From: Sphingomonas piscis
Lineage (GTDB): Bacteria; Pseudomonadota; Alphaproteobacteria; Sphingomonadales; Sphingomonadaceae
Direction: 5' to 3'
NCBI RefSeq assembly: GCF_011300455.1
Contig: NZ_CP049869.1
Coordinates: 558,001 to 622,000 of the forward strand
DNA: 64,000 nucleotides
The first letter of the stretch is position 1, and each line of letters starts with the position of its first letter. Shown here in pieces: positions 33,461 to 43,280 of the stretch. Position numbers and translations under genes: made by a program. The notes beneath the pieces are model-generated. The model was not told the DNA's origin, ran no database searches, and was given only the letters and a program-made list of their open reading frames with translations.

Positions 33461-36400
33461 CTAGAACCTGCCGCGAACGCCAAGCATCACGGTGCGCCCG
33501 GGATTATACTCGTTGAAGGTCGCATTCGGATAATCGAAGTAGCTGCCTTGCGACTCCTTGGTGATGTTGATCACGTTCAGCACGACCGTGGGCAGGTAGG
33601 CGTTGCCCAGGACCTTGCTGAGATCCACGTTGCCGGAGAAGTCGAGCTGCTTGTAGTCGCGGCCCCAGATGACTCCGAGCGGCGCAACAAAGCCGTTCTG
33701 ACCCGGGTTGGACCCCTGCGACCCTTCGTTGAAGGTATAGCTCAGCCGCGCCGAGATGCCGTTGTTGTCGTAATAACCGGTAAGGTTGTACGTTTTCGGT
33801 GACACGCCGATCGCAACCGCCGGCGCACCCGCACCTTCGCCCTTCTGATCGATCAAGGTCAGATTGCCCTGAACGCCAAGACCGGTGAAGCCCCAACGCT
33901 CCGTTATGATGTCCAGCGGCTGGGTGATCTGGAACTCCAGCCCGTTGACCTTCAGCTTGCCGTCGGAATTGACCTGCTGGGTGAGGAGGATTTCGGCGTT
34001 ATTGCCACCGGAGCAGTTCGTCGTTCCCGCAGGCGAGCCAAGGCGCGTGCAGATGGCTTCACGTTGCTGCGACGTCAGCCCTTCGAACGTGATCCCGTAG
34101 GGGGTCAGGAACGACAGCGGCTGCCTGGTGGTGCCGTTCACTGTGAAGCCGGTGATCGACTTGCGGAAAGCCGCAAACGCAATCACGCCTTCGCCGCCCG
34201 TATAATATTCGAAACCAAGATCGATGTTGGTCGAGATGTAGGGGTCAAGCTCCTGGTTCCCGATCGAGCCGACATCGGCCGACGGCGCATTGAAGGTAGC
34301 GCCGGGGAGCAGGGCATTGGGATCCGGACGGGTCATCGTCTTGGAAATGCTGCCGCGCGCCACGGCCTTGCGGCCGAAGTTGTACGCGGCAGTGAATGAC
34401 GGCAGCCAGTTCTTGTACCGCGACTTGTCGGTCAGGAACACGATCTGGTTGGGATAGCGGCCACCGTCGGCGATCGGCGTCGGCACGGTGTTCCGAATGT
34501 CGGGAATGCTGATGACACCGCCGATGATCTGGTCGGTACGGACGTGGCGCGCGCCGGCATTGAACCGGAACTGATCGTCGTCGCCGACATCGAAGATGCC
34601 GTTGATCTCGAAGAAGGTGCCCAGCACCTTTTCACGGACGAGACCGCCGTTCGCACCGCTGCTTCCACTGCGAACTTCGGTCCTGTTTTGCAGGAAGCCT
34701 TCGTAGTTGGTGTCCTGGGCAAAACGATCCCAGTCTACGGTGATGAAGCCGGTGTCGTTGGGGCGAAGATAGCTGGCGATCGCCGAATTGGGGATGAGCG
34801 ATCCCGCATAGACGATTGGCGGCCCGCCCGCCGTGTAATTGGTGCCATAGCCGGCATAATCAGGAAAGCCGGGCGCAATGGGCGTTCCGGGGACCTGCGT
34901 TCCGGGCACGCTGAGGCCGGTGCACGGCAAAGCCGCCGTGTTCGGGCCTTCCAACGTGATGTTCGGCCCGTTCCCGCAGATCGCGTTGGACCATGCGTTG
35001 GTGGCGTCGAACGGCGTGATGCGGCGCTGCACATCGTCGTAGGCCGCGCCGATCCGGGCGCTGATCTTTGTCTCGTCCCCGAACAACAGGCTTCCGCGGA
35101 TACCCTTGGTCTTGGTCTTGCGGTCTTCGCCGTTCAGATTGACGCGGGCGCCGCCGTACCAGCCAAAATTCTTCGGATCGTTGAGGTCGATGTTGCTGTT
35201 GACCTGCGGGACTCCGCCGTTGTTGACATAGTCAACGGTGATGCCGCTGCTTGGCGGGGTAATCACGAGAACCGTTGGGCTTTCCCGGTGGAAATCACTC
35301 TTGGTGAGGTTCGCCTGAATATCGCCCTTGATGAAGCTGCTGATCGTGAATTGGGCGCCGGGGTTGATGCCCCAGAACTTCTGATCGTCCATGTACGGGC
35401 GATATTCGAGAAAGAATTGCGCGTTGGCATAGGTGCCGCTGGTCACCACGCAGCCGGCGGTACAATCCGACCGGTCATACTGGGTATTCAACGGGATGGG
35501 CGCGCTGTTGCGGACGGCCCAGTTCAACGCGGAACGGGTGAAGTCCGTCTTCCGGGTGCCGTACATACCGTCGACGTAGAATTGAAGCGCATCGCTCGGG
35601 CGATATTCCAGGGAAGCGATGGCGTTCTTGCGGAAGCGGTAGCCGACCTCGTCACGCGGACGAGACAGGCGCGGCAAGATGCCGTTATCGATCTGGTCGA
35701 TGGTTGCGCCCGGATTGCGGCTGAGCAGGAAGGCCTGGTCGATCGGAGCGCCGACGGTGAGGCCGTTGCCGGCGTTCGCGGGGACCGTGGCAGGGATCGT
35801 GAAGTTGCCGCTACCGGTGGGGTTGCGCGTTGCGCCCGTGCGCTGCGATGCGCTGAGGTTTGGATTGGTGAAGCCGATGGTTTCATATCCATCGACCCGG
35901 AACTCGTTGCGCGCAAAGGCGCCGCCGACGAGGATGCCAAAATCGCCAAAGGTACGGCTTGCCAGCAGATGGCCATTATAGCCCCACTTGTCCGCGTTGC
36001 TGTTCTTCGTGCCTTGCAGGCCATAGCTGATGTAGGGCTTTGGATTGTCGAACGGGCGCGCTGAGCGAAGGTTGACCGTACCTGCAGCACCACCTTCCAA
36101 CTGGCTCGCGGTCGGGGACTTGCTGACCGTCAACTGCGTGAACAGCTCCGTCGGAAGAAGGTCGAGGTCGACCTCGCGGTTCGTGCTTTGCGCGTCGAAC
36201 CTTACCGAAGCGACCGCAACCGGCGCACCGTTCAGAAGCACGCGCGTGAAGTTGGTCCCAAGGCCGCGGATGGCAATGTTGGAGCCCTCGCCCGTGACCT
36301 CGCGGCTGATGGTGACACCGGGAATCCGGTTCACGGATTCTGCGATATTGGTGTCGGGAAACTTGCCGATGTCTTCGGCGAAGATCGAATCGGTGAAGCC

Positions 36401-36709
36401 GATCGAACGGCGCTTGGCATTTGCCTGGCTCTGCAGGGATGCGCGATAACCGGTGACCACGATGCTCTGATCGCCGGTTGCCGAAGGATCGGCCGGAGCC
36501 TGGGCTGTGGAATCGATTTGCGTTGGAGTGGTCTGACCGGCGCCTTCGTTCGTCGCATCGGTTGCCGGCTCGGCCGAGCTGCTATTGGACGACGCCGTGG
36601 GCTCCCCATTGCCCCCGGCGGTTTGCGCGGACGCCGTGCCCCCGATCAGCAAAACTGGAAATGAAGCCGTAGCCAGCAGCAAGCGCCGGCGCGCGTTGAA
36701 CGATGCCAT
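33461..36709 (-). CDS. TonB-dependent receptor of the glucuronoxylan-type locus
   Basis: The outer-membrane transporter of 1082 residues has a signal peptide MASFNARRRLLLATASFPVL to ASAQ, a low-complexity Ser/Thr/Ala/Gln spacer, TonB-box region SIVVTGYRASLQSQ, and a plug with KFPDTNIAESVNRIPGVTIS and the motif SKSPTASQLEGGAAGTVNL. A barrel follows and ends GRTVMLGVRGRF. The ATG at 36709 has GGGAGG upstream; the frame is open to 36775. It heads the operon whose enzymes point to glucuronic-acid-bearing oligosaccharides, so that is the inferred ligand. Transcription probably starts from the TTGACA promoter at 36763-36791. Confidence 0.92.
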   Translation of the reverse strand: MASFNARRRLLLATASFPVLLIGGTASAQTAGGNGEPTASSNSSSAEPATDATNEGAGQTTPTQIDSTAQAPADPSATGDQSIVVTGYRASLQSQANAKRRSIGFTDSIFAEDIGKFPDTNIAESVNRIPGVTISREVTGEGSNIAIRGLGTNFTRVLLNGAPVAVASVRFDAQSTNREVDLDLLPTELFTQLTVSKSPTASQLEGGAAGTVNLRSARPFDNPKPYISYGLQGTKNSNADKWGYNGHLLASRTFGDFGILVGGAFARNEFRVDGYETIGFTNPNLSASQRTGATRNPTGSGNFTIPATVPANAGNGLTVGAPIDQAFLLSRNPGATIDQIDNGILPRLSRPRDEVGYRFRKNAIASLEYRPSDALQFYVDGMYGTRKTDFTRSALNWAVRNSAPIPLNTQYDRSDCTAGCVVTSGTYANAQFFLEYRPYMDDQKFWGINPGAQFTISSFIKGDIQANLTKSDFHRESPTVLVITPPSSGITVDYVNNGGVPQVNSNIDLNDPKNFGWYGGARVNLNGEDRKTKTKGIRGSLLFGDETKISARIGAAYDDVQRRITPFDATNAWSNAICGNGPNITLEGPNTAALPCTGLSVPGTQVPGTPIAPGFPDYAGYGTNYTAGGPPIVYAGSLIPNSAIASYLRPNDTGFITVDWDRFAQDTNYEGFLQNRTEVRSGSSGANGGLVREKVLGTFFEINGIFDVGDDDQFRFNAGARHVRTDQIIGGVISIPDIRNTVPTPIADGGRYPNQIVFLTDKSRYKNWLPSFTAAYNFGRKAVARGSISKTMTRPDPNALLPGATFNAPSADVGSIGNQELDPYISTNIDLGFEYYTGGEGVIAFAAFRKSITGFTVNGTTRQPLSFLTPYGITFEGLTSQQREAICTRLGSPAGTTNCSGGNNAEILLTQQVNSDGKLKVNGLEFQITQPLDIITERWGFTGLGVQGNLTLIDQKGEGAGAPAVAIGVSPKTYNLTGYYDNNGISARLSYTFNEGSQGSNPGQNGFVAPLGVIWGRDYKQLDFSGNVDLSKVLGNAYLPTVVLNVINITKESQGSYFDYPNATFNEYNPGRTVMLGVRGRF

Positions 36710-36762
36710 TGTGATCCTCCCTGTTCTCCGGCGGCTCTCTGGCCGCATCGAATTAACATGAG

Positions 36763-36791
36763 AGGTAAGCTCCACTCATCTTAATTGTCAA
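36763..36791 (-). promoter_or_regulatory. predicted promoter of the receptor-led operon
   Basis: On the minus strand TTGACA (36791-36786) and TTACCT (36768-36763) are 17 bases apart, a good sigma-70-type spacing, about 55 bases before the receptor start codon. Confidence 0.55.
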
Positions 36792-36807
36792 CACAAAGGT
36801 AATCACG

Positions 36808-36820
36808 GTGGTCTTACCAC
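36808..36820. promoter_or_regulatory. GntR/FadR-type operator
   Basis: GTGGTCTTACCAC is a 13-base palindrome with the TGGT-N3-ACCA form used by FadR-subfamily GntR regulators. It lies between the divergent predicted promoters, directly beside the -35 of the regulator gene. Confidence 0.75.
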
Positions 36821-36848
36821 TTGATGACGGTAGAAGTTGGGCTATGAT
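36821..36848 (+). promoter_or_regulatory. predicted promoter of the GntR gene
   Basis: TTGATG (36821-36826) and TATGAT (36843-36848) with a 16-base spacer, 31 bases before the ATG, directly next to the operator. Confidence 0.55.
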
Positions 36849-36878
36849 TTCGTCATGGGTGAGGGCTAAGCGAGCAGA

Positions 36879-37649
36879 ATGAGAGTTCCACGTGACAGCA
36901 AAGACCGGCTGTATCAGTCGGTTGTGCGGCAACTCGGCCAAGCCATTGAGGCCGGCGCCTATCCGGTCGGGACCCGACTGCCGTCGGAGCGCGACCTTGC
37001 CGAGCAACTGGGCGTGAGCCGCCCGGTGGTGCGGGAGGCGATCGTGGTCCTGCAGAACAGCGGCATGGTGGAGATTCGCCATGGCGCCGGTGTCTTCGTT
37101 CGCGCCAAGGCTGAAAGCGCCGGGTCTTTCGGGATGGATGCCGATGCGGGACCGTTCGAAGTCATCGAAGCGCGACGGCTACTCGAAGGTGAAGTGGCAG
37201 CGTTGGCGGCTGAACTGGTCACCGATCGTCAGATCGCCGAGTTGGAGACGTTACTCGATCGGCTCGGCGATATGCGCCTGGACGAAGCGACACGCGAGCA
37301 GGCGGACCGTGCTTTCCATCTCGCGCTTGCGCGGGTCACGGGGAACGATGTGCTGGTCAACCTTGTCGAGATGCTGTGGGACATTCGCTATCAGTCGTCG
37401 CTGTGCGCATATTTCTTCAAGCGAGCACGGGACGCGGGGATTGAGCCTGTGGTTGACGAGCATCGCGTCGTTCTGGACGCGCTGAAAGCGCGCGACCCGG
37501 AAGCCGCCCGCAAGGGCATGCGCGATCACCTGGCGCTCGTAACCAAGAACCTTCTCATCGCCACCGAAGAAGATGTTCGCGAGCGGGCTCGGCTGAGGGT
37601 CGAGGAACGAAGGTTCGACTTCGCGCGACGCGCCGGCGTGAGCGTCTGA
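36879..37649 (+). CDS. GntR-family regulator, FadR/FCD subfamily
   Basis: The N-terminal winged helix (about 10-75) includes YPVGTRLPSERDLAEQLGVS, the recognition helix RPVVREAIVVLQNSGMVEIR and wing HGAGVFV. The C-terminal FCD ligand domain has the metal-site pattern FEVIEARRLLEGEVAALAAE, a central FHLALARVTGN and a final DEHRVVLDALKARDPEAARK with HLALV. FCD domains of this kind sense small carboxylic acids; given the locus, a hexuronate or mannonate is the likely effector. It is divergent from the receptor operon and probably represses both sides through GTGGTCTTACCAC. Confidence 0.93.
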   Translation: MRVPRDSKDRLYQSVVRQLGQAIEAGAYPVGTRLPSERDLAEQLGVSRPVVREAIVVLQNSGMVEIRHGAGVFVRAKAESAGSFGMDADAGPFEVIEARRLLEGEVAALAAELVTDRQIAELETLLDRLGDMRLDEATREQADRAFHLALARVTGNDVLVNLVEMLWDIRYQSSLCAYFFKRARDAGIEPVVDEHRVVLDALKARDPEAARKGMRDHLALVTKNLLIATEEDVRERARLRVEERRFDFARRAGVSV

Positions 37650-37679
37650 TCGGCCGCTTGACCCCGAGGAGGCAGATCA

Positions 37680-38648
37680 ATGTTCAATCGCCGTGACGCA
37701 TTGCTATCTGGTCTCGCGACAGGGCTGGTGGGATCGGCTGCGCGTGCGGCAGTGCCCGTCAGCTGGCCCGCCTTCCCCGCCGAAGAAATTGCGCTCTGGC
37801 CGGGGCCTCCACCAGGTGCGCCGGCAAGGTTGCCGGTCGAAGACGTGATCGAGACCGGCAATGCTGAGCGGCATGGGCGGATGGTGAAGGGACTTGCCCG
37901 GCCGCGGATGAAAGTCTTCCGGCCCGCGAAGCCCAACGGTGCCGCTCTGCTTGTAACGCCGGGCGGCGGCTATTCTGTCATCGTCATTGATGTCGAAGGC
38001 TATCAAATCGCACCATGGCTCGCGGAGCGGGGTTGGACGGTCTTCGTCCTCTACTATCGCCTGCCAGGCGAAGGCTGGGCAAATCGCGCCGATGTCCCGC
38101 TTGCCGATGCGCAGCGCGCAATGCGGCTGATCCGGTCGCGGGCTGCGACCTACGGCTTCGATCCCAGCAAGGTAGGCGCCCTGGGCTTTTCCGCCGGCGG
38201 GCATGTCTGCGGCGACCTCGCGACCCGGTTCGACGCAAAGGTCTATACGCCGGTCGATGCCGCCGACCGGTTGAGCGCGCGCCCGGCGGTGGCCGCACCG
38301 ATCTACGCCGTTCAGTCGATGAGCGACCCGTTGGCGCATGGAGGCTCGCGCGACATGCTTCTGGGACCGAACTCCTCCTCGGCGATGCAGATGGCGCATA
38401 GTGTTGCGCGTAATGTCACGAGCGCCACTCCTCCGACTTTCCTCGCCCATGCAGAGGACGACACGGTGGTTTCGGTCGAGAATAGCGTAGAGATGCGCGC
38501 CGCGCTGAAGGCCGCTGGAGTGAAGGTCGAAACGCATCTTTTCACCGTGGGCGGCCATGGCCTCGGCACGCCGGGGCCGGCAGGCGAGCCGGCGCGGCAC
38601 TGGAAGGAATTGTTTGCGACCTGGGCGCGAGCCCAAGGGCTCGGCTAG
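37680..38648 (+). CDS. alpha/beta hydrolase, acetyl-xylan-esterase-like
   Basis: The ATG follows GAGGAGG, 30 bases after the GntR stop, so both are likely co-transcribed. The start MFNRRDALLSGLATGLVGSA resembles a twin-arginine or Sec export signal. The hydrolase core has GGGYSVIVIDVEGYQIA (oxyanion region), VGALGFSAGGH (nucleophile serine), HAEDDTVVS (aspartate) and VGGHGLGTPG (histidine). Related proteins de-esterify xylan or carry out glucuronoyl or acetyl ester cleavage. An accessory role in removing esters from xylan fragments is inferred from position. Confidence 0.85.
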   Translation: MFNRRDALLSGLATGLVGSAARAAVPVSWPAFPAEEIALWPGPPPGAPARLPVEDVIETGNAERHGRMVKGLARPRMKVFRPAKPNGAALLVTPGGGYSVIVIDVEGYQIAPWLAERGWTVFVLYYRLPGEGWANRADVPLADAQRAMRLIRSRAATYGFDPSKVGALGFSAGGHVCGDLATRFDAKVYTPVDAADRLSARPAVAAPIYAVQSMSDPLAHGGSRDMLLGPNSSSAMQMAHSVARNVTSATPPTFLAHAEDDTVVSVENSVEMRAALKAAGVKVETHLFTVGGHGLGTPGPAGEPARHWKELFATWARAQGLG

Positions 38649-40084
38649 CTTCCCGCTTCGCCCGGTTCCGTCGGTTCCGCGATGGCAGCGTCGGCGCCGA
38701 GCGCACGGTACAGATCGACAGCGTTGCCCGCCCGTTGCCGCTGCACAGCCACCCGCCCCTGCTGCGCGTTGTAGAGTGTGCGCTGCGCGTCCAGCGTGGT
38801 GAAATAGGAATCGATCCCCCCGCGGTAGCGGGCGTTGACGAGCCGCAGCGTTTCGCTGGCGGCGGCAACATTAGCCTGAGTGGCGCGTAGCCGCTCCTCC
38901 ACCGTGCCGCGATCGGCAAGCGCATCGGCCACTTCGCGGAAGGCGGTCTGAATGGCGCGTTCGTAGGATGCGAGAGCGGCGTCGCGCTCGGCCTGGCTCA
39001 GGCGAACGTTTGCACGGCCGGCACCGGCGTTGAAGATGGTGTAGCCCGCCCCTGCCCCGGCGGACCAAGTAAAAGCGCCGCTGCTGAACAGCGAGGTCAA
39101 GCTTGAGCTGGCGAGTCCCAGCAGACCTGTTAGCGAGATCGTCGGGAACAAAGCCGCGCGCGCGGCGCCGATCTCCGCATTGGCGGCGTAAAGTGTAAAT
39201 TCCGCTTGCACGACGTCGGGTCGGCGCAGCAGGACGCGAGAGTCGAGGCCGGCGGGAAGCGGGGCGAAGGTGTCGCCGGCTCGTTCGATCGACTCCGGCA
39301 GAGTGCCGGGCGCGATAGGGGCACCGACCAGCAGTTGGATAAGGTTGGCGTCCTGAGCTCGGGCGGTGCGCTGCTCCGCTACGTCCTGCCGCGCCGTTTC
39401 CAGCACTTGCTGCGCCTGAAGCAGGTCGGTTGCCGGCGCGACTCCGCCCCGGAGTCGGGCTCGGGTCAGAGTGAGGCTCTGCTCGGCAGCGGCAGCCGTG
39501 TCCTCGGCAATGCGTAGCAGGCTCGAGTCCGCGGCATAGTCGAGCCATGCATCGGCGAGATCGCCGATCAACGTCAGTCTGACCGAACGCGCTGCTGCCT
39601 CGGTGGCCAGGAAGCGCTGCTGCTCGGCGCGGGTGAGTGAGGCCAAGCGCCCGAACAGGTCGATTTCGAAGGATGGCGAGACGCGCAGCGCGTAGCTTTG
39701 ACGGACGCCTCCGGATGAACCCACCGCACCTGCAGTGGAGCCGCCCTTGCTGACGCTCGTATCCGCGCTGCTGTCGACCCTTGGGAACTGATTAGCGCGG
39801 GTAATCGTCACCCGCTCCCGCGCGGCCGCGATGTTGGCGACGGCGATACGAATGTCCCTATTGTTGGCAAGCGCCTGCTGGATCAACGCCTGCAGACGGA
39901 CATCGCGGAAGACGTCGCGATAGGTGAAAACGGGCAGCGCGACTTCGTTCTGGCGCAGGTAAGCATCGCCGGCCGGCCAGGAGGCGGGCACGGGCAATGG
40001 CGTCGGCGTCAATTTGGGATCGAGCGACGTGCAGCCAGCCAGCAGCAGCAGCAGCAGCATCAACGCGGTCGATGTGCGCTTCAC
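38645..40084 (-). CDS. NodT-family outer-membrane efflux lipoprotein (TolC-like)
   Basis: The outer-membrane channel of a tripartite pump, 479 residues. The signal peptide has a run of leucines then LLLLLLAGCTSL with a lipobox cysteine. Two efflux repeats follow, each with NIAAARERVTITRANQFP-type and AYTIF/AGRANVRLSQAERDA-type helices (coiled-coil hairpins). The start is GTG, overlapping the pump stop by four bases (GTGA). The leucine run is encoded by a CAG/CTG-like triplet repeat near 40041-40060, which could slip. The gene converges with the esterase, overlapping four bases. Confidence 0.92.
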   Translation of the reverse strand: MKRTSTALMLLLLLLAGCTSLDPKLTPTPLPVPASWPAGDAYLRQNEVALPVFTYRDVFRDVRLQALIQQALANNRDIRIAVANIAAARERVTITRANQFPRVDSSADTSVSKGGSTAGAVGSSGGVRQSYALRVSPSFEIDLFGRLASLTRAEQQRFLATEAAARSVRLTLIGDLADAWLDYAADSSLLRIAEDTAAAAEQSLTLTRARLRGGVAPATDLLQAQQVLETARQDVAEQRTARAQDANLIQLLVGAPIAPGTLPESIERAGDTFAPLPAGLDSRVLLRRPDVVQAEFTLYAANAEIGAARAALFPTISLTGLLGLASSSLTSLFSSGAFTWSAGAGAGYTIFNAGAGRANVRLSQAERDAALASYERAIQTAFREVADALADRGTVEERLRATQANVAAASETLRLVNARYRGGIDSYFTTLDAQRTLYNAQQGRVAVQRQRAGNAVDLYRALGADAAIAEPTEPGEAGS

Positions 40085-43000
40085 GCTTCCGCCGCCTTTC
40101 GCCGCGTGCGGAAGCGTTCGCGCACAACGATCAGGCCGTCTTTGACGCCGCGGCGAACCAGCACGAAGAAGAGCGGGATGTAGAAGATCGCGAGAATGGT
40201 CGCGGTCAGCATCCCACCAATGACGGAGGTGCCGATCGCGATGCGGCTGTTGGCGCCAGCACCGGTGGAAAGGGCCAGCGGAAGCACGCCGAAGATGAAA
40301 GCGAAGCTGGTCATCAAGATCGGGCGAAGTCGGATCCGTGCTGCCTCGAGCGCCGCATCGAGGATCGGCTTGCCCTGCCGTTCGGCCTGCTCGGCGAACT
40401 CGATCATCAAAATCGCATTCTTGGCGGCCAGGCCCATGGTCGTGAGCAGGCCGATCTGCAGGTAGACGTCATTTTCCAGTCCGCGCAGCGTCACCGCGAA
40501 CACCGCGCCTACCAGCCCCAGCGGGATGACCAGCAGCACGGCCAACGGGATCGACCAGCTTTCGTAGAGTGCGGCAAGGCAGAGGAAGACGACGATCAGC
40601 GAAATGGCATAGAGCAAGGGCGCCTGGCCTGAAGACAGCCGCTCCTGGAAGGACTGGCCGGACCAGGCGACACTGGTCCCCGGCAGCTGTCCGGCAAGCC
40701 GCATCATCTCGTCCATCGCCTCACCCGAGCTGACGCCCGGCGCCGGCTGTCCTTGGAATTCGAACGCCGGCACGCCCTGGAAACGCGAAAGGCTGCTCGG
40801 CGCCGTCGACCAGCCGATCCGCGCAAAGGAAGAGAAAGGACTCATCTCCCCGGTAGAGGAACGGACGTACCATTGCGACAGGCTGGAAGGATCGGCCCGG
40901 TACGGAGCGTCGCCCTGAACGTAGACGCGCTTCACCCGCCCCTGGTCGATGAAGTCGTTGACGTAGCGTCCGCCCCAAGCCGTCGACAGGGTCGAGTTCA
41001 CGTCGGCCTGGTTGAGCCCGAAGGCGGTCAGCCGCTGCTGATCGACGTTGATCGCCAGGCTGGCGACGTCCGGAAGGTCGCTTAAACGAACGGAGGTCAG
41101 CTTGGAGTTGGCGTTGGCGAGCTGAAGCAGTTTTTCCCGAGCGGCAATGAAGTCGGCACGGCTGAGCCCGCTCCGGTTCTGCAGCTGCATGCTGAAGCCG
41201 TTGGACTGACCAAGGCCGCGGATGGCGCCGGGGACGAGGGCGAACACCTGCGCATCGCGGAAGCCGCGGAAGGCACCGGAGGCGCGCTCGACGATGGCGT
41301 CGGCGGTGTTCTCCTTGCCCGGCCGTTCGCTCCAGTCCTTGAGGTTGAGAAAGCCCTGCCCCGTGTTCTGGCCGGTCGCGCCGCCGCCCCGCCGCCGCCC
41401 GCCACGGTGAACAACGTCTGGATGTTGCCTGACTCATGCTCGGCGAAATAGCGCTCGATCTGCCGCTGCACCTCAAGCGTGCGCACCTGCGTCGCGCCGG
41501 CGGGCAAGCGGAACTGGATGCTTGCCGCGCCCTGATCCTCCGTCGGAAGGAAGCCGCTCGGCAGGCGAAGGAACAGGACGACGAGCAAAGCGACGATGGC
41601 GGCGTAGAGCCCCAGAAAGATCCATTTCCGGTCGATGACCTTGAGCGCTGCCGCCTGGTAGCGGTCGACGCCGCGATCGAAGATGCGGTTGAAGCCATTG
41701 CCGGCCCGGTGAACGAGCGCACCAAGCCTTGGCGCCTTGCGGTCGAGCCAGGTGGGCGTCGGCCCGTCTTCCGAATGGGGCTTCAGCAAGGTGGAGGTGA
41801 GCGCCGGGCTCAGCACCAGCGCGACGATCACCGACAGCACCATCGCCGAGACGATGGTGATCGAGAATTGCTTGTAGATGACGCCTGTGGACCCGCCGAA
41901 GAAGCTCATCGGCAGGAAGACCGCCGAGAGGACCAAAGCGATGGCGACGAGCGCCGTCTGGATCTCACCCATCGAGATGATCGTCGCCTCGCGCGCCGAC
42001 ATGCCGGGGTTCTCCGCCAGCAGACGCTCGACATTCTCCACCACCACGATGGCATCATCGACCAGCAGTCCGACCGCGAGGCTGAGTCCGAACAAGGTCA
42101 GCGTGTTGATCGTGAAGCCTGCGATGTAGAAAATGGCGAAGGTACCAAGCAAAACCACCGGAATGGCGATCGCCGGAACCAGCACTGCCCGCCAGCTTTG
42201 CAGGAAGACGAACATGACGATGATGACGAGGATCACCGCTTCGATCAGCGTCTTGACCACTTCTTCAACCGACAATTTGATGAAGGCGGTCGTGTCGTTG
42301 GCGTAGGTGTGCTGGATGCCCTCGGGGAAGCTGGCGGAAAGCTCCTGCACCCGCGCCTTCACCAATTCGGAGGTCTGGAGGGCGTCGGCACCGGGGGCGA
42401 GCGAGACGGCAATGCCGGCACCGGGATGGCCGTTGACGCGGGTCACGGCGTTGTAATTTTCCGAACCGAGCTCAACGCGGGCAACGTCGCCGAGCCGGAC
42501 GCTTGCGCCGCTCGGGTCGGTTTTCAGGATGATCGCGCGAAACTCTTCGGGTGTCCGAAGCTTGGACTGTGCGGTGACCGTGGCGTTGAGCATCTGCTCG
42601 GACGCTTGCGGAAGGCCGCCGACTTCGCCGGCCGCTACTTCGGTATTCTGGTTCTGGATGGCCGAGACCACGTCGCTGGGCATCAGCGACACGGCTGCCA
42701 AGCGCTGCGGCTGAAGCCAGATCCTCATGGCGTGCTGGGAGCCGAAGACGTTGATGTCGCCGACGCCCGGCACGCGCGACAAGGGGTCCTGGAGGTTGGA
42801 GGTCAAATAGTCGGACACGTCCATGTTGGTGCGGGTGTCGGTGGAATCGTACACCGCGACGATCATCAGGAAGTCGGGGTTCGACTTGGTGACGCGGATG
42901 CCCTGCTGCTGAACCTGTTGCGGCAAGCGGGCAATCGCCTGTTGCACCTGGTTCTGAACCTGCACCTGCGCTGTGTCCGGGTTGGTGCCTTTCTCAAACA

Positions 43001-43277
43001 CGACCGAGATGCTCACCGCGCCGCGCGAGCTGGACGAGGAGGAGAAGTAGAGCAGGCCGTCGATGCCGGTGAGCTGCTGCTCGAGGATCTGGGTAACGCT
43101 GTTCTCGACCGTCTCCGCCGAGGCGCCCGGGTAGCTGGCGCGAACGTTGACCTGCGGCGGTGCGACGTCTGGGTATTGCTCGATCGGCAAGCCCTGGATC
43201 GCGCCGATTCCCGCCAGCATGATGACGATGGCAATCACCCAGGCGAAGATCGGGCGATTGATGAAGACCTTGGACAC
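40081..43277 (-). pseudogene. RND (HAE1) efflux pump subunit with apparent frameshift
   Basis: The inner-membrane proton-driven pump is split over two frames. The N-terminal part (from GTG 43277) contains MSKVFINRPIFAWVIAIVIM, the periplasmic pore domain and GLSLAVGLLVDDAIVVVENV in helix 4. The C-terminal part has LLTTMGLAAKNAILMIEFAE and helices to the end. The frame changes in TVAGGGG at about 41383-41400. One extra G in the GGGG run (plus strand CCCC, 41387-41390) would give GGATGQNTGQGFLNLKDW and a normal protein of about 1065 residues. Sequencing error or recent mutation are both possible. Confidence 0.85.
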
Positions 43278-43280
43278 GGC

